This document shows positions 33,913 through 41,832 of a stretch of 64,000 bases of DNA, piece after piece. The notes under the pieces are model-generated. The model saw only the letters and a list, made by a program, of their open reading frames with translations, ran no database searches and was not told the origin of the DNA. Numbering within the stretch: the stretch's first letter is position 1; the number at the start of each line of letters is the position of its first letter. Made by a program: the position numbers and the translations under genes. This DNA comes from Pseudomonas mendocina (GTDB lineage Bacteria; Pseudomonadota; Gammaproteobacteria; Pseudomonadales; Pseudomonadaceae): NCBI RefSeq assembly GCF_900636545.1, contig NZ_LR134290.1, positions 2,728,001-2,792,000 of the forward strand, read 5' to 3'.

Positions 33913-33949
33913 AAAAGCGCCGCATCCGTTAAGGTCGTGGCGCTTTTTT
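33913..33949 (+). terminator. Terminator after crotonase gene
   Basis: Stem AAAGCGCC / GGCGCTTT with T-run. Confidence 0.8.
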
Positions 33950-34012
33950 ACACGTCGTCAGATGTCGGTGCGCACAGCGCAACCTACCCGGACTCACCGT
34001 GCCTGCACCGCA

Positions 34013-34405
34013 TCATCCGGAGTAATCCAGCGCCGTCCAGGCCCTGCTGAGGCCCTGTGCCAGTACGCAGCCCGGCATGCTCAATTGTTCGTTGAAGGCT
34101 GCCGGCAACAGCGTGGTTTCCCCTTCCGCAGCACCATGGCGCTCAGTGAGCCACTGCAGCTTGCCGCAATTGGGCGTCTCGATTACGTAGCTAGCGGCGA
34201 TGTTGGAGTGATGGCTGGGCAAGTGAATCACGTCGAGGACGACGCCGACCTCCTCGACACGCTGGCCATCGGACACCAGCACGGCCCACGCCTGCTCGCC
34301 CTCAATCACCAGATAGGCGCCATTGGCCTGTGGTCGTTCGATCTGCGGTTGCGCGCAGCCACTCAGCAAGGCCAATAGCACAATCGTCATCAGCATCTGT
34401 TGCAT
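34013..34405 (-). CDS. Small lipoprotein, hypothetical
   Basis: A 130-residue predicted lipoprotein: signal MQQMLMTIVLLALLSGC with lipobox LLSGC (Cys17), then a Gln/Pro linker and a mixed domain (YLVIEGEQAWAVLVSDGQRVEEVGVV). Two further cysteines (TPNCGKL, MPGCVLA) may pair. The ATG at 34405 is chosen for the signal; the open frame runs 27 codons further. Function unknown. Confidence 0.72.
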   Translation of the reverse strand: MQQMLMTIVLLALLSGCAQPQIERPQANGAYLVIEGEQAWAVLVSDGQRVEEVGVVLDVIHLPSHHSNIAASYVIETPNCGKLQWLTERHGAAEGETTLLPAAFNEQLSMPGCVLAQGLSRAWTALDYSG

Positions 34406-34560
34406 TGCCAATACCCCTTTAGCAAGGCGCCCATCGCGCACGGATGGGCGGGTTGTAATCGCGTGAGTGAGCTCACTATTACCCAATACTGTTTATTTGT
34501 ACAGTATTTTTCAATTACCCTGTTTGGCAGTAAATGACCGAGCACATTAGGAGCGCCATC

Positions 34561-34875
34561 ATGCTGGACGTACTGCAGCTGAAACACCGAGTGAACCGTA
34601 TGCCGCTGGAGCGCGTTCGCGAGATGGTCGATGAGTTGCGGCTCGAAGGCATCGTCACCGAGAGCCGCACTCCCTTTAATCGTCAGCACTTCAATACATG
34701 CTTCGCAGAGATCGAGGCGCTGTTGCAACGCGCTGGCTACCATCGGCAACTGGATGTGGTCGGTTATCAGGGGTTGGCCTACGCACTGTTCGACCCGGCT
34801 CGTTGGGAGGCCGTCGAAGTGCTGCGCTGGCTTCGTGATTACGTCGAAGAAGCTCACGTACAACCGGCCTCCTGA
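34561..34875 (+). CDS. Hypothetical protein
   Basis: A 104-residue basic-to-neutral helical protein (LDVLQLKHRVNRMPLERVREMVDELRLEGIV). TAGGAG 8 bases before the ATG at 34561 sets this start; an ATG 9 codons upstream is in frame. No family recognised. Divergent from the lipoprotein and upstream of the nitrate cluster. Confidence 0.65.
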   Translation: MLDVLQLKHRVNRMPLERVREMVDELRLEGIVTESRTPFNRQHFNTCFAEIEALLQRAGYHRQLDVVGYQGLAYALFDPARWEAVEVLRWLRDYVEEAHVQPAS

Positions 34876-35100
34876 GCAGGCAACGCGAACCAAAAACGCT
34901 CAACGACGAACATTCATGCACGGCATTGGCTCAACAGTGAGTCTGGAAGATTGCTCTTGCGCAAGGATGCAAAAATCTCCAATCAATCTCATAAAACATA
35001 CGTAACCCATTGTTTTAAATTGCTACGAGCAGACAAAGATGCCCTGCATCGAGTGCTCTTTGCGCATCGCAGAGTGATGCCCGATTTGCGCGTGTGAAAG

Positions 35101-35117
35101 CTGGCAAGGCCCTTGCT
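35101..35117 (+). promoter_or_regulatory. Sigma-54 promoter of nrt operon
   Basis: CTGGCAAGGCCCTTGCT: TGGCAA-N5-TTGC, with GG (35103-35104) and GC (35115-35116) at the right spacing; one base from the TGGCAC-N5-TTGC consensus. Transcription start is expected near 35128. Confidence 0.85.
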
Positions 35118-35144
35118 AAGTCCCTGTCAACATCCTGCGTAGCA

Positions 35145-35187
35145 CGCCAACGGCGGCGGGCCGAGGATCACGGACAACGGCGTCCGT
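35145..35187 (+). promoter_or_regulatory. Tandem ANTAR-type hexaloop hairpins in nrt leader
   Basis: P1 at 35145-35158: CGCC-AACGGC-GGCG. P2 at 35170-35187: ACGGAC-AACGGC-GTCCGT. Both loops are six bases with A at position 1 and G at position 4, the pattern recognised by ANTAR proteins such as NasT. The 3' half of P2 shares bases with the 5' arm of the terminator, so the two are mutually exclusive. Confidence 0.85.
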
Positions 35188-35233
35188 CAGGTCACCTCCT
35201 CTTACCGAGGCGGCCTGGCGTACGCCGTTTTTG
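35177..35233 (+). terminator. Leader terminator (attenuator) of nrt operon
   Basis: ACGGCGT at 35177-35183 pairs with ACGCCGT at 35222-35228 followed by TTTTG; the inner CAGG/CCTG and CCTC/GAGG pairs extend the stem. Overlap with P2 gives an antitermination switch. Confidence 0.82.
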
Positions 35234-35261
35234 TTTATGCGCTCTGACAAGGATTAGACCC

Positions 35262-36545
35262 ATGACCGATCGTGATTCGAACAAGCCCTCGAGCACCAGC
35301 CGCCGCAACTTCCTCAAGCAATCCATCGCCCTGGCCGGCGCCGTGAGCGGTATCGCCGCGCTCGGCCTGTCCGCCCCTGCTTCGCTGCGCAGCGCGGCCT
35401 GGGCTGCCGGCTCCGATGCACCAGAAAAATCCGCGCTGACGGTCGGCTTCATTCCGCTGACCGATTGCGCCTCGGTGGTGGTAGCCGCGACACAGGGTTT
35501 CGGCGAGAAATATGGCCTGACCATCAACCCGAGCAAGGAGGCCTCTTGGGCCGGCGTGCGCGACAAGCTGGGTACCGGCGAACTGGACGCTGCCCACGTG
35601 CTTTACGGCATGATGTACGGCGCCCAGCTCGGCCTGGCCGGCCCGCAGAAAGACATGGCGGTCCTGATGGGGCTGAACCAGAACGGCCAGGCCATCACCC
35701 TTTCTAAACAGTTGCGCGAGGCCGGTGTGACCAACGGCGCGCAACTGGCCGAACACGTGAAGAAAGGCGGCAACCCGCTGACCTTCGCCCAGACCTTCCC
35801 CACCGGCACTCATGCCATGTGGCTGTACTACTGGCTCGGCAGCCTGGGCATCAACCCCATGAGTGACGTGAAGACCATCGTCGTGCCGCCGCCGCAGATG
35901 GTTGCCAACATGCGCGTCGGCAACATGGACGGTTTCTGCGTTGGCGAGCCCTGGGGCGCGCGGGCGATCTTCGACAAGATCGGCTTCACCGCCACCACCA
36001 CCCAGCAGATCTGGCCAGACCACCCGGAGAAGGTGCTGGGCACCACCCGCGCCTTCATCGAGCAGTATCCCAACGCGGCGCGCGCGCTGATCATGGCGAT
36101 TCTCGAAGCCAGCCGCTTCATCGAGGCCAGCGAGGAGAACCGCAAGAGCACCGCCAAGCTGATTTCCGGCAAGGCCTACGTCAACGCGCCGGTGCAGGTG
36201 ATCGAGCCGCGCTTTCTCGCTCAGTATGAAGACGGCCTGGGCAACAGCTGGAAGGACGAACACGCCATGGCCTTCTGCAAGGACGGCAGCGTCAACTTCC
36301 CCTATCACTCCGACGGTATGTGGTTCCTCACCCAGTTCAAGCGCTGGGGCCTGCTCAAGGATGCGCCGGATTACGCCGCCGTGGCCGCGCAGATCAACCA
36401 GACCGCGCTCTACGCCGAGGCCGCCGGAGCGCTGAAACTGGCCGTGCCGAGCAGCCCGTTGCGCAGCAGCACGCTGATCGACGGTGCGGTCTGGGACGGC
36501 AGCAACCCGGCCGCCTACGCCGATTCCTTCGCCATCAAAGCCTGA
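35262..36545 (+). CDS. nrtA: Nitrate ABC transporter substrate-binding protein (NrtA/CmpA family)
   Basis: A 427-residue exported nitrate-binding protein. The N-terminus has a Tat signal (SRRNFLK twin-arginine, then hydrophobic ALAGAVSGIAALGLSAPA). The body is of the NrtA/CmpA type: LTVGFIPLTDCASVVVA, LDAAHVLYGMMYG, FPTGTHAMWLYYWLG, GNMDGFCVGEPWGARA. Nitrate or nitrite is bound in the periplasm and passed to NrtB/D. First gene after the ANTAR/sigma-54 leader. Confidence 0.93.
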   Translation: MTDRDSNKPSSTSRRNFLKQSIALAGAVSGIAALGLSAPASLRSAAWAAGSDAPEKSALTVGFIPLTDCASVVVAATQGFGEKYGLTINPSKEASWAGVRDKLGTGELDAAHVLYGMMYGAQLGLAGPQKDMAVLMGLNQNGQAITLSKQLREAGVTNGAQLAEHVKKGGNPLTFAQTFPTGTHAMWLYYWLGSLGINPMSDVKTIVVPPPQMVANMRVGNMDGFCVGEPWGARAIFDKIGFTATTTQQIWPDHPEKVLGTTRAFIEQYPNAARALIMAILEASRFIEASEENRKSTAKLISGKAYVNAPVQVIEPRFLAQYEDGLGNSWKDEHAMAFCKDGSVNFPYHSDGMWFLTQFKRWGLLKDAPDYAAVAAQINQTALYAEAAGALKLAVPSSPLRSSTLIDGAVWDGSNPAAYADSFAIKA

Positions 36546-36557
36546 CCGGAGGTGACC

Positions 36558-37409
36558 ATGAATGCGCCCCTGAAAACGCCATTACCCCCAGTCACCAAAC
36601 CACGCGCGAGCCTTGTGACGCGGCTACCCGACACGCAAACCCTCGCCACGCTGTTCAAGGCCGGCATCGCTCCGCTGCTGGGTATCCTCGCCTTCATCGG
36701 CTTCTGGTCACTGCTGGCGCAGTACAGCGAGGGTCTGCCCGGGCCTTTGAGCACCTGGCAGGCTGCCCTGGTGCTGTTCGCCGATCCTTTCTACGACAAC
36801 GGCCCCAACGACATGGGCATCGGCTGGAACATCCTCAACTCGCTCGGCCGCGTCGGCGTCGGCTTCGGCCTGGCGGCGCTGGTGGGCATTCCCCTGGGCT
36901 TCGCCATCGGCCGCTTCGCCTTCCTGGCCGGCATGCTGGCACCGATCATCAGCCTGCTGCGCCCGGTCTCGCCGCTGGCCTGGTTGCCCATCGGCCTGCT
37001 GGTGTTCGAGGCAGCCGGCCCGGCGTCGATCTGGGTGATATTCATCAGCTCTATCTGGCCGATCATCCTCAACACCGCAGCTGGCGTGGCCAGCGTGCCG
37101 CAGGACTACCTGAACGTGGCCCGCGTGCTCAAGCTGTCGGAGTTCAAGGTGCTGACGCGCATCCTGTTTCCTGCCGTGCTGCCGCACCTGATGACCGGCA
37201 TCCGCCTGGCCATCGGCGTGGCCTGGCTGGTGATCGTCGCCGCGGAGATGCTCACCGGCGGCATCGGCCTGGGTTTCTGGGTGTGGGATGAATGGAACAA
37301 CCTCAACGTCGAGCACATTCTCATCGCCATCATCATCGTAGGTCTGGTGGGCCTGGCGCTGGAGCAGATGCTGCTGTTGATCGCCAGACGCTTCGACTAC
37401 GCGAGCTGA
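36558..37409 (+). CDS. nrtB: Nitrate ABC transporter permease
   Basis: A 283-residue inner membrane permease of the SsuC/NrtB family with about six helices and the EAA-type loop (ARVLKLSEFKVLTRILFPAVLPHLMTGIRLAIG). Pairs with NrtA and NrtD to import nitrate. Starts at ATG 36558 with CGGAGG upstream. Confidence 0.93.
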   Translation: MNAPLKTPLPPVTKPRASLVTRLPDTQTLATLFKAGIAPLLGILAFIGFWSLLAQYSEGLPGPLSTWQAALVLFADPFYDNGPNDMGIGWNILNSLGRVGVGFGLAALVGIPLGFAIGRFAFLAGMLAPIISLLRPVSPLAWLPIGLLVFEAAGPASIWVIFISSIWPIILNTAAGVASVPQDYLNVARVLKLSEFKVLTRILFPAVLPHLMTGIRLAIGVAWLVIVAAEMLTGGIGLGFWVWDEWNNLNVEHILIAIIIVGLVGLALEQMLLLIARRFDYAS

Positions 37410-37429
37410 AGAGACGCATCCGCCAACCT

Positions 37430-37490
37430 CGTAGCCAGGATGCAGTTCAGGAGCACGATTTCCGGTTCCCCGGATTGCATCCGGGCTACG
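37430..37490. repeat. REP-like palindromic sequence between nrtB and nrtD
   Basis: Imperfect palindrome with ends GTAGCCAGGATGCA and TGCATCCGGGCTAC, the same family as the repeat at 60741-60803. Confidence 0.65.
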
Positions 37491-37573
37491 TAAGCTTACA
37501 AATCAGTTCAATAACCGATTACAAGTCATTGTTTTAAATGAGTTCTTGACGAAATCAGAACGAGAGAATTCCA

Positions 37574-38365
37574 ATGGACAAATTCGTGGAGCTGACTGCC
37601 GTCAGCAAGCACTTCGACACCAAGAAAGGCCGCTTCCAGGCCCTGGCAGACGTCAACCTGAGCATCGCCCGCGGCGAGTTCGTGGCGCTGATCGGCCATT
37701 CCGGCTGCGGCAAATCCACCGTGCTCAACCTGATCGCTGGCCTGCTCGAGGCCAACGAGGGCGGGCTGATCTGCAATGGTCGCGAGATCGACGGCCCCGG
37801 CCCGGAGCGCGCCGTGGTGTTCCAGAACCACAGCCTGCTGCCCTGGATGACCTGCTTCGGCAACGTCCACCTGGCCGTGGAGAAGGTCTTCGGTGCACGT
37901 GAAAGCAAGGCCCAGCTCAGGGCTCGCACCGAGCAGGCGCTGAACATGGTCGGCCTCAGCCATGCCATGCACAAGCACCCCAACGAGATCTCCGGCGGCA
38001 TGAAGCAGCGCGTTGGCATCGCCCGCGCCCTGGCCATGGAGCCCAAGGTGCTGCTGATGGACGAGCCGTTCGGCGCCCTCGATGCCCTGACCCGCGCGCA
38101 CCTGCAGGACGAGCTGCTGCGTATCGTCGGACAGACCCAGAGCACCGTGGTGATGGTCACCCATGACGTCGACGAAGCCGTGCTGCTGTCCGATCGCATC
38201 GTGATGATGACCAACGGCCCGGCGGCCACCGTCGGCGAAATCCTCGCGGTCGAGCTGCCGCGCCCGCGCGACCGCCTGGCCTTGGCCAACGACCCGCAGT
38301 ACCACGCCTACCGTACCGCCGTACTGGAGTTTCTCTACCAGCGTCAGCAGCGCCCCGCCGCCTGA
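37574..38365 (+). CDS. nrtD: Nitrate ABC transporter ATP-binding protein
   Basis: A 263-residue ABC ATPase: Walker A GHSGCGKST, Q-loop FQNHSLLPW, signature SGGMKQRVGIARA, Walker B VLLMDEP, H-loop VTHD. Subfamily matches NrtD/TauB. Energises NrtB. 164 bases separate it from nrtB, with a REP-like repeat in the gap, so mRNA processing may give it different expression. Confidence 0.93.
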   Translation: MDKFVELTAVSKHFDTKKGRFQALADVNLSIARGEFVALIGHSGCGKSTVLNLIAGLLEANEGGLICNGREIDGPGPERAVVFQNHSLLPWMTCFGNVHLAVEKVFGARESKAQLRARTEQALNMVGLSHAMHKHPNEISGGMKQRVGIARALAMEPKVLLMDEPFGALDALTRAHLQDELLRIVGQTQSTVVMVTHDVDEAVLLSDRIVMMTNGPAATVGEILAVELPRPRDRLALANDPQYHAYRTAVLEFLYQRQQRPAA

Positions 38366-38462
38366 GCCTGTGACAACCGCTCTGGCTCAAGGGCTGGAGC
38401 GGGGAACCTCTGGCCTGTTGAGAGGACGAACCAGTGGCCTCAACCGACAAGCAGAGAACGCC

Positions 38463-39152
38463 GTGCTAGACCTTACGACCTGGAACCTGTCGATCCCGAC
38501 TGAAAACGCCCCCACCACCATCAGCACCGAGCGCCTGAGCAATGGTTACGAAAGCCGCTACTTCCGGCGCAACGGCGATGGCAGCGTGACCTTCTGGGTA
38601 CCGGTAACCGGCTCGACCACCGCTGATGCACGCTATCCCCGCAGCGAGCTGCGTGAAACCCAGCGTGACGGCAGCCTGAGCAACTGGCAGCACGCCAGCA
38701 GCGATAGCTACCTCAGCGCCGTGCTGAAGGTGGATCAGGTACCCAGTCGCAACAAGGTAGTGATTGGTCAGATTCACAGCACAGACGTGCCGGGCAGCCA
38801 GAACGATCCACTGGTCAAGGTGCAATACCACTATCGCCGCGGCGTCGGACGCGTGGAGCTGCTGCTGCGCGTCCGTCCCGGTGATAGCGAGGTGCAGAAC
38901 ATCCTGCTGGCCGACAACGTACAGCTCGGCGAACGCTTCGGTTACGACCTGCGCGTCACCCCCAGCGGCCGCCTCGGTGTCAGCGTGGCCAGCAGCGACG
39001 GTGACGAGGGCGCGGTTTACCGCCAGCTCAGCAGCCGCTGGAATACTCAGTACCTTTACTTCAAGGCCGGCGCCTACATTCAGGACAACTACGGGCCGGA
39101 CAATGAAGGCGGTCGGGTTACCTTCTATCACCTCAACAGCACACACCGCTAA
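38463..39152 (+). CDS. Polysaccharide lyase family 7 protein (alginate lyase-like)
   Basis: A 229-residue jelly-roll PL7 protein: RYPRSELRET (catalytic-type Arg/Glu), QIH (catalytic His region), and near the end YFKAGAYIQDN, in place of the usual YFKAGxYxQ with its catalytic Tyr/Gln. No signal peptide, as for the small PL7 enzymes of Pseudomonas. It cleaves alginate by beta-elimination. GTG at 38463 starts the protein at LDLTTWNLSIP, the usual N-terminus; an upstream in-frame start exists. Such a gene also lies beside the nitrate genes in P. aeruginosa. Confidence 0.82.
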   Translation: MLDLTTWNLSIPTENAPTTISTERLSNGYESRYFRRNGDGSVTFWVPVTGSTTADARYPRSELRETQRDGSLSNWQHASSDSYLSAVLKVDQVPSRNKVVIGQIHSTDVPGSQNDPLVKVQYHYRRGVGRVELLLRVRPGDSEVQNILLADNVQLGERFGYDLRVTPSGRLGVSVASSDGDEGAVYRQLSSRWNTQYLYFKAGAYIQDNYGPDNEGGRVTFYHLNSTHR

Positions 39153-39200
39153 AGCTCGCGGCGACATACAATCGCCGCTTTTCTCGAGTAAGGCTCGACC

Positions 39201-39644
39201 ATGGCCCGCCTGACCCTGGAGTTTCCCGAAGACCAGTACTGCTACAGCACCCAGCTGACCGTGCGGGTCACCGACATCAATGGCGCCAACCACCTGGGCA
39301 ACGACTCGATGATTTCGATGATCTCCGAGGCCAGGGCGCGTTTTCTCTACGAGTTCGGCATTCGCGAGACCGACGAGGACGGTACCGGCATCATCGTCAC
39401 CGACCTGGCTACCACCTACCGCGCCGAGGCCCATGCCCGCGACCAGTTGCTGTTCGAGGTCGGGGTGATGGACTTCAACCGCTATGGCGGCGATATCACC
39501 TTCCGCATCACCCGCCCGGCCGACGGCACACTGGTGGCCATGGCCAAGTCCGGCTTCGTGTTCTTCGATTACCGCCAGTCGAAGGTGGTGCCGATGCCGG
39601 ACGCCTTCAGTGCCAAGTTCCCCAAGGTCAATCGGCTCGACTGA
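39201..39644 (+). CDS. Acyl-CoA thioesterase, hotdog fold (4HBT)
   Basis: A 147-residue hotdog protein of the YbgC/4HBT type: VRVTDINGANHLGNDSMISMISEARARFLYEFG corresponds to the central helix and the Asp-based active site. Cleaves acyl-CoA or acyl-ACP thioesters, natural substrate unknown. No clear link to nitrate genes. Confidence 0.82.
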   Translation: MARLTLEFPEDQYCYSTQLTVRVTDINGANHLGNDSMISMISEARARFLYEFGIRETDEDGTGIIVTDLATTYRAEAHARDQLLFEVGVMDFNRYGGDITFRITRPADGTLVAMAKSGFVFFDYRQSKVVPMPDAFSAKFPKVNRLD

Positions 39645-39782
39645 GTGGGGTCTTCATGCGCCAGGCGCACGCTGACGAAGCAGGCCCTGGCAGGAACTTG
39701 CACAGTTATTGCTGTGAGTACCGTGACACGTTGCCAATCGTCTGCTACGCCTAGGTCAGAACAGAAAAAAGGGGGATCGAGG

Positions 39783-39938
39783 ATGTCTGACACCTACCGC
39801 CGTGCCCGTCAGGCCGGACTACTCAGCAATCTGTTGGCAATCGCCCTGCTGACGCTGCCGCTACCGACTCACGCCACCAGTGGGGCCCTTCCTTCCAGCA
39901 TCACTCCACAGGTTGCACTCAGCACTTACCGCAGTTGA
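39783..39938 (+). CDS. Small secreted-type peptide, possible gene
   Basis: A 51-residue open frame beginning MSDTYRRARQAG with a hydrophobic segment (LLSNLLAIALLTLPLPTHATS) that looks like a signal peptide, followed by about 20 residues. GGGGGATCGAGG lies directly upstream. It sits in the non-coding stretch before the MFS leader. May be a small exported peptide or spurious. Confidence 0.4.
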   Translation: MSDTYRRARQAGLLSNLLAIALLTLPLPTHATSGALPSSITPQVALSTYRS

Positions 39939-40049
39939 GAGAAGCACCCGCCCCGTTCAGGTGCACTGACGGCGCAAACGCCTCGTTTTGCGGCAGCCCG
40001 GCGCTCGCCGAAATGCCGCAACGCCCCCCCTATCAGGGCCTTCGTTCGA

Positions 40050-40067
40050 TTGGCCCGGCACTTGCTT
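40050..40067 (+). promoter_or_regulatory. Sigma-54 promoter of MFS nitrate transporter gene
   Basis: TTGGCCCGGCACTTGCTT: TGGCCC-N5-TTGC, one base off consensus. Followed at the same distance as in the other two units by hexaloop hairpins. Confidence 0.8.
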
Positions 40068-40082
40068 AGTCCCTGATACCAG

Positions 40083-40122
40083 GTAGCCAACGGCGGCCAC
40101 CTCCCTCACGACAAAGACGTCG
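40083..40122 (+). promoter_or_regulatory. Tandem ANTAR-type hexaloop hairpins in MFS leader
   Basis: P1: GCC-AACGGC-GGC at 40086-40097 (extended to 40083-40100 with one mismatch). P2: CGAC-AAAGAC-GTCG at 40109-40122. Loops keep A1 and G4. P2's 3' side is reused in the terminator stem. Confidence 0.8.
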
Positions 40123-40166
40123 CCTCACCCGGCCTTCATGGCCTGCGGTGAAGCGGCGTTTTTTTT
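40117..40166 (+). terminator. Leader terminator (attenuator) before MFS transporter
   Basis: ACGTCGCCTCACC-CGGCC pairs with GGCC-TG-CGGTGAAGCGGCGT followed by eight T. It lies about 200 bases before the coding start, so the leader continues 200 bases beyond the terminator without a gene. Confidence 0.82.
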
Positions 40167-40362
40167 CGTGTTAGCCCCAGTGTCCGGGGCAGGCGCAGGT
40201 GTCGCGATCCGAGCCTGTACCGCAATCGCTCAACCCTGCTGTGGCTTCGGCCGCAGGGCCCTGCACCACAAGTGCACGGCCTCCCCGGCAGGCACGGCCG
40301 CCGTGTCCACGACCACGGTTCGCCGCGCCATGCCGGGCTCCTTCTCGCTGATGAGGTGATCG

Positions 40363-41574
40363 ATGAATACAAGTTTCTGGAAAGCCGGCCACGCCCCCAC
40401 CCTGTTCGCCGCCTTCCTCTATTTCGACCTGAGCTTCATGGTCTGGTACCTGCTCGGCCCGCTGGCGGTGCAGATCGCCACTGACCTCGAGCTCAACGCC
40501 CAGCAACGCGGCCTGATGGTGGCCACGCCGATCCTTGCCGGCGCCGTGCTGCGCCTGCTGATGGGCTTTCTCTGCGACCGCCTGTCACCGAAGACCGCCG
40601 GCCTGCTCGGCCAGGTGGTGGTGATAGTCGCGCTGTTCTGCGCCTGGCAGGTCGGCATCGGCAGCTACGAGCAGGCGCTGCTGCTCGGCCTGTTCCTCGG
40701 TTTCGCCGGCGCCGCCTTCGCCGTCGCCCTACCGCTGGCCTCGCAGTGGTACCCGCCGCAGCACCAGGGCAAGGCCATGGGCATCGCCGGTGCGGGCAAC
40801 TCCGGCACCGTGCTCGCCGCACTGTTCGCCCCAGGCCTGGCGGCGCTATTCGGCTGGCAGAACGTGTTCGGCTGGGCACTGATCCCGCTGCTGGCGACCC
40901 TGGTGATCTTCGCCCTGGTCGCCAGGAACGCGCCGGAGCGGCCCAAGCCCAAGGCGTTCGGCGACTACCTCAAGGCACTCGGCGACCGCGACAGCTGGTG
41001 GTTCATGTTCTTCTACAGCGTCACCTTCGGCGGCTTCATCGGCCTGGCCAGCGCCCTGCCCGGTTACTTCAGCGACCAGTACGGGCTGAACCCGGTGACC
41101 GCCGGCTACTACACCGCCGCCTGCGTCTTTGCCGGCAGCCTGCTGCGCCCGCTCGGCGGCGCCCTGGCCGACCGCATCGGCGGCATCCGCTCGCTGCTGA
41201 TGATGTACACCATCGCTTCGCTGTGCATCGCCGCGGTGGGCTTCAACCTGCCCAGCTCGACCGCGGCCCTGGCCCTGTTCGTCGCCGCCATGCTCGGCCT
41301 CGGTGCCGGCAACGGCGCAGTATTCCAGCTGGTGCCGCAGCGCTTTCGCAGGGAAATCGGCGTGATGACCGGGCTGATCGGCATGGCCGGTGGCGTCGGC
41401 GGCTTCTTCCTCGCCGCTGGCCTCGGCACCATCAAGCAGCACACCGGCGATTACCAGCTCGGCCTGTGGCTGTTCGCCAGCCTCGGCGTGCTGGCCTGGA
41501 TCGGCCTGCACGGGGTCAAGCAGCGCTGGCGCACCACCTGGGGCAGCGCCGCGGTGACAGCCGCACGGGTGTGA
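40363..41574 (+). CDS. nasA: MFS nitrate/nitrite transporter (NarK/NasA family)
   Basis: A 403-residue major facilitator with about twelve helices. The nitrate-signature regions are present: GIAGAGNSGTVLAALFAPGLA in the first half and GLGAGNGAVFQLVPQRF in the second, containing the conserved glycine-rich NS motifs. Imports nitrate for assimilation (or nitrite). Follows its own sigma-54/ANTAR leader; a hairpin terminator lies after it. Confidence 0.92.
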   Translation: MNTSFWKAGHAPTLFAAFLYFDLSFMVWYLLGPLAVQIATDLELNAQQRGLMVATPILAGAVLRLLMGFLCDRLSPKTAGLLGQVVVIVALFCAWQVGIGSYEQALLLGLFLGFAGAAFAVALPLASQWYPPQHQGKAMGIAGAGNSGTVLAALFAPGLAALFGWQNVFGWALIPLLATLVIFALVARNAPERPKPKAFGDYLKALGDRDSWWFMFFYSVTFGGFIGLASALPGYFSDQYGLNPVTAGYYTAACVFAGSLLRPLGGALADRIGGIRSLLMMYTIASLCIAAVGFNLPSSTAALALFVAAMLGLGAGNGAVFQLVPQRFRREIGVMTGLIGMAGGVGGFFLAAGLGTIKQHTGDYQLGLWLFASLGVLAWIGLHGVKQRWRTTWGSAAVTAARV

Positions 41575-41580
41575 GCGCAC

Positions 41581-41608
41581 GGGCGGATCGTTCTCCGACG
41601 ATCCGCCC
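41581..41608 (+). terminator. Hairpin terminator after nasA
   Basis: GGGCGGATCGT-tctccg-ACGATCCGCCC, strong stem but no T-run; REP-like repeats follow. Confidence 0.55.
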
Positions 41609-41610
41609 AT

Positions 41611-41679
41611 CGTAGGGTGGATGACGTTTTGTTCATCCACCATGCAAACCAGGGTGGATCGGTATAGCTCAATCCACCC
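41611..41679. repeat. REP-like palindromic repeat (GTAGGGTGGATGA family)
   Basis: Ends GTAGGGTGGATGACG / TTCATCCACC and AGGGTGGAT / ATCCACCC-like inverted parts. A family common in the P. mendocina / P. stutzeri region; seen once here. Confidence 0.6.
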
Positions 41680-41832
41680 GAAGCGTTGAGGCAAAGGCGG
41701 GACCGGCCAGCCGCGCGGCATTGCACTGGTCAGGAAAAGCGGGTGAAGTCGGCAGCGACGCACCTGTACCGCGTGGCTCCGTCCCGCCTTTGCCTCAGCC
41801 CTTCCCCACTGACGAATCTGTGGAAACTCCCC

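Larger units (their letters stand above)
34876..35261 (+). promoter_or_regulatory. 386-base regulatory region of the nitrate ABC transporter operon
   Basis: No coding frame. Its first half is AT-richer than the surroundings and should hold activator sites (NtrC expected; a short palindrome TGCGCATCGCA at about 35062-35072, not a consensus NtrC box). The second half holds a sigma-54 promoter, two ANTAR-type hairpins and a terminator, listed separately. Confidence 0.7.

Noticed and set aside
34876..35100. A consensus NtrC binding site before the nrt promoter
   Set aside because: Only short palindromes such as TGCGCATCGCA were seen; none fits the NtrC consensus well enough to report as a site.
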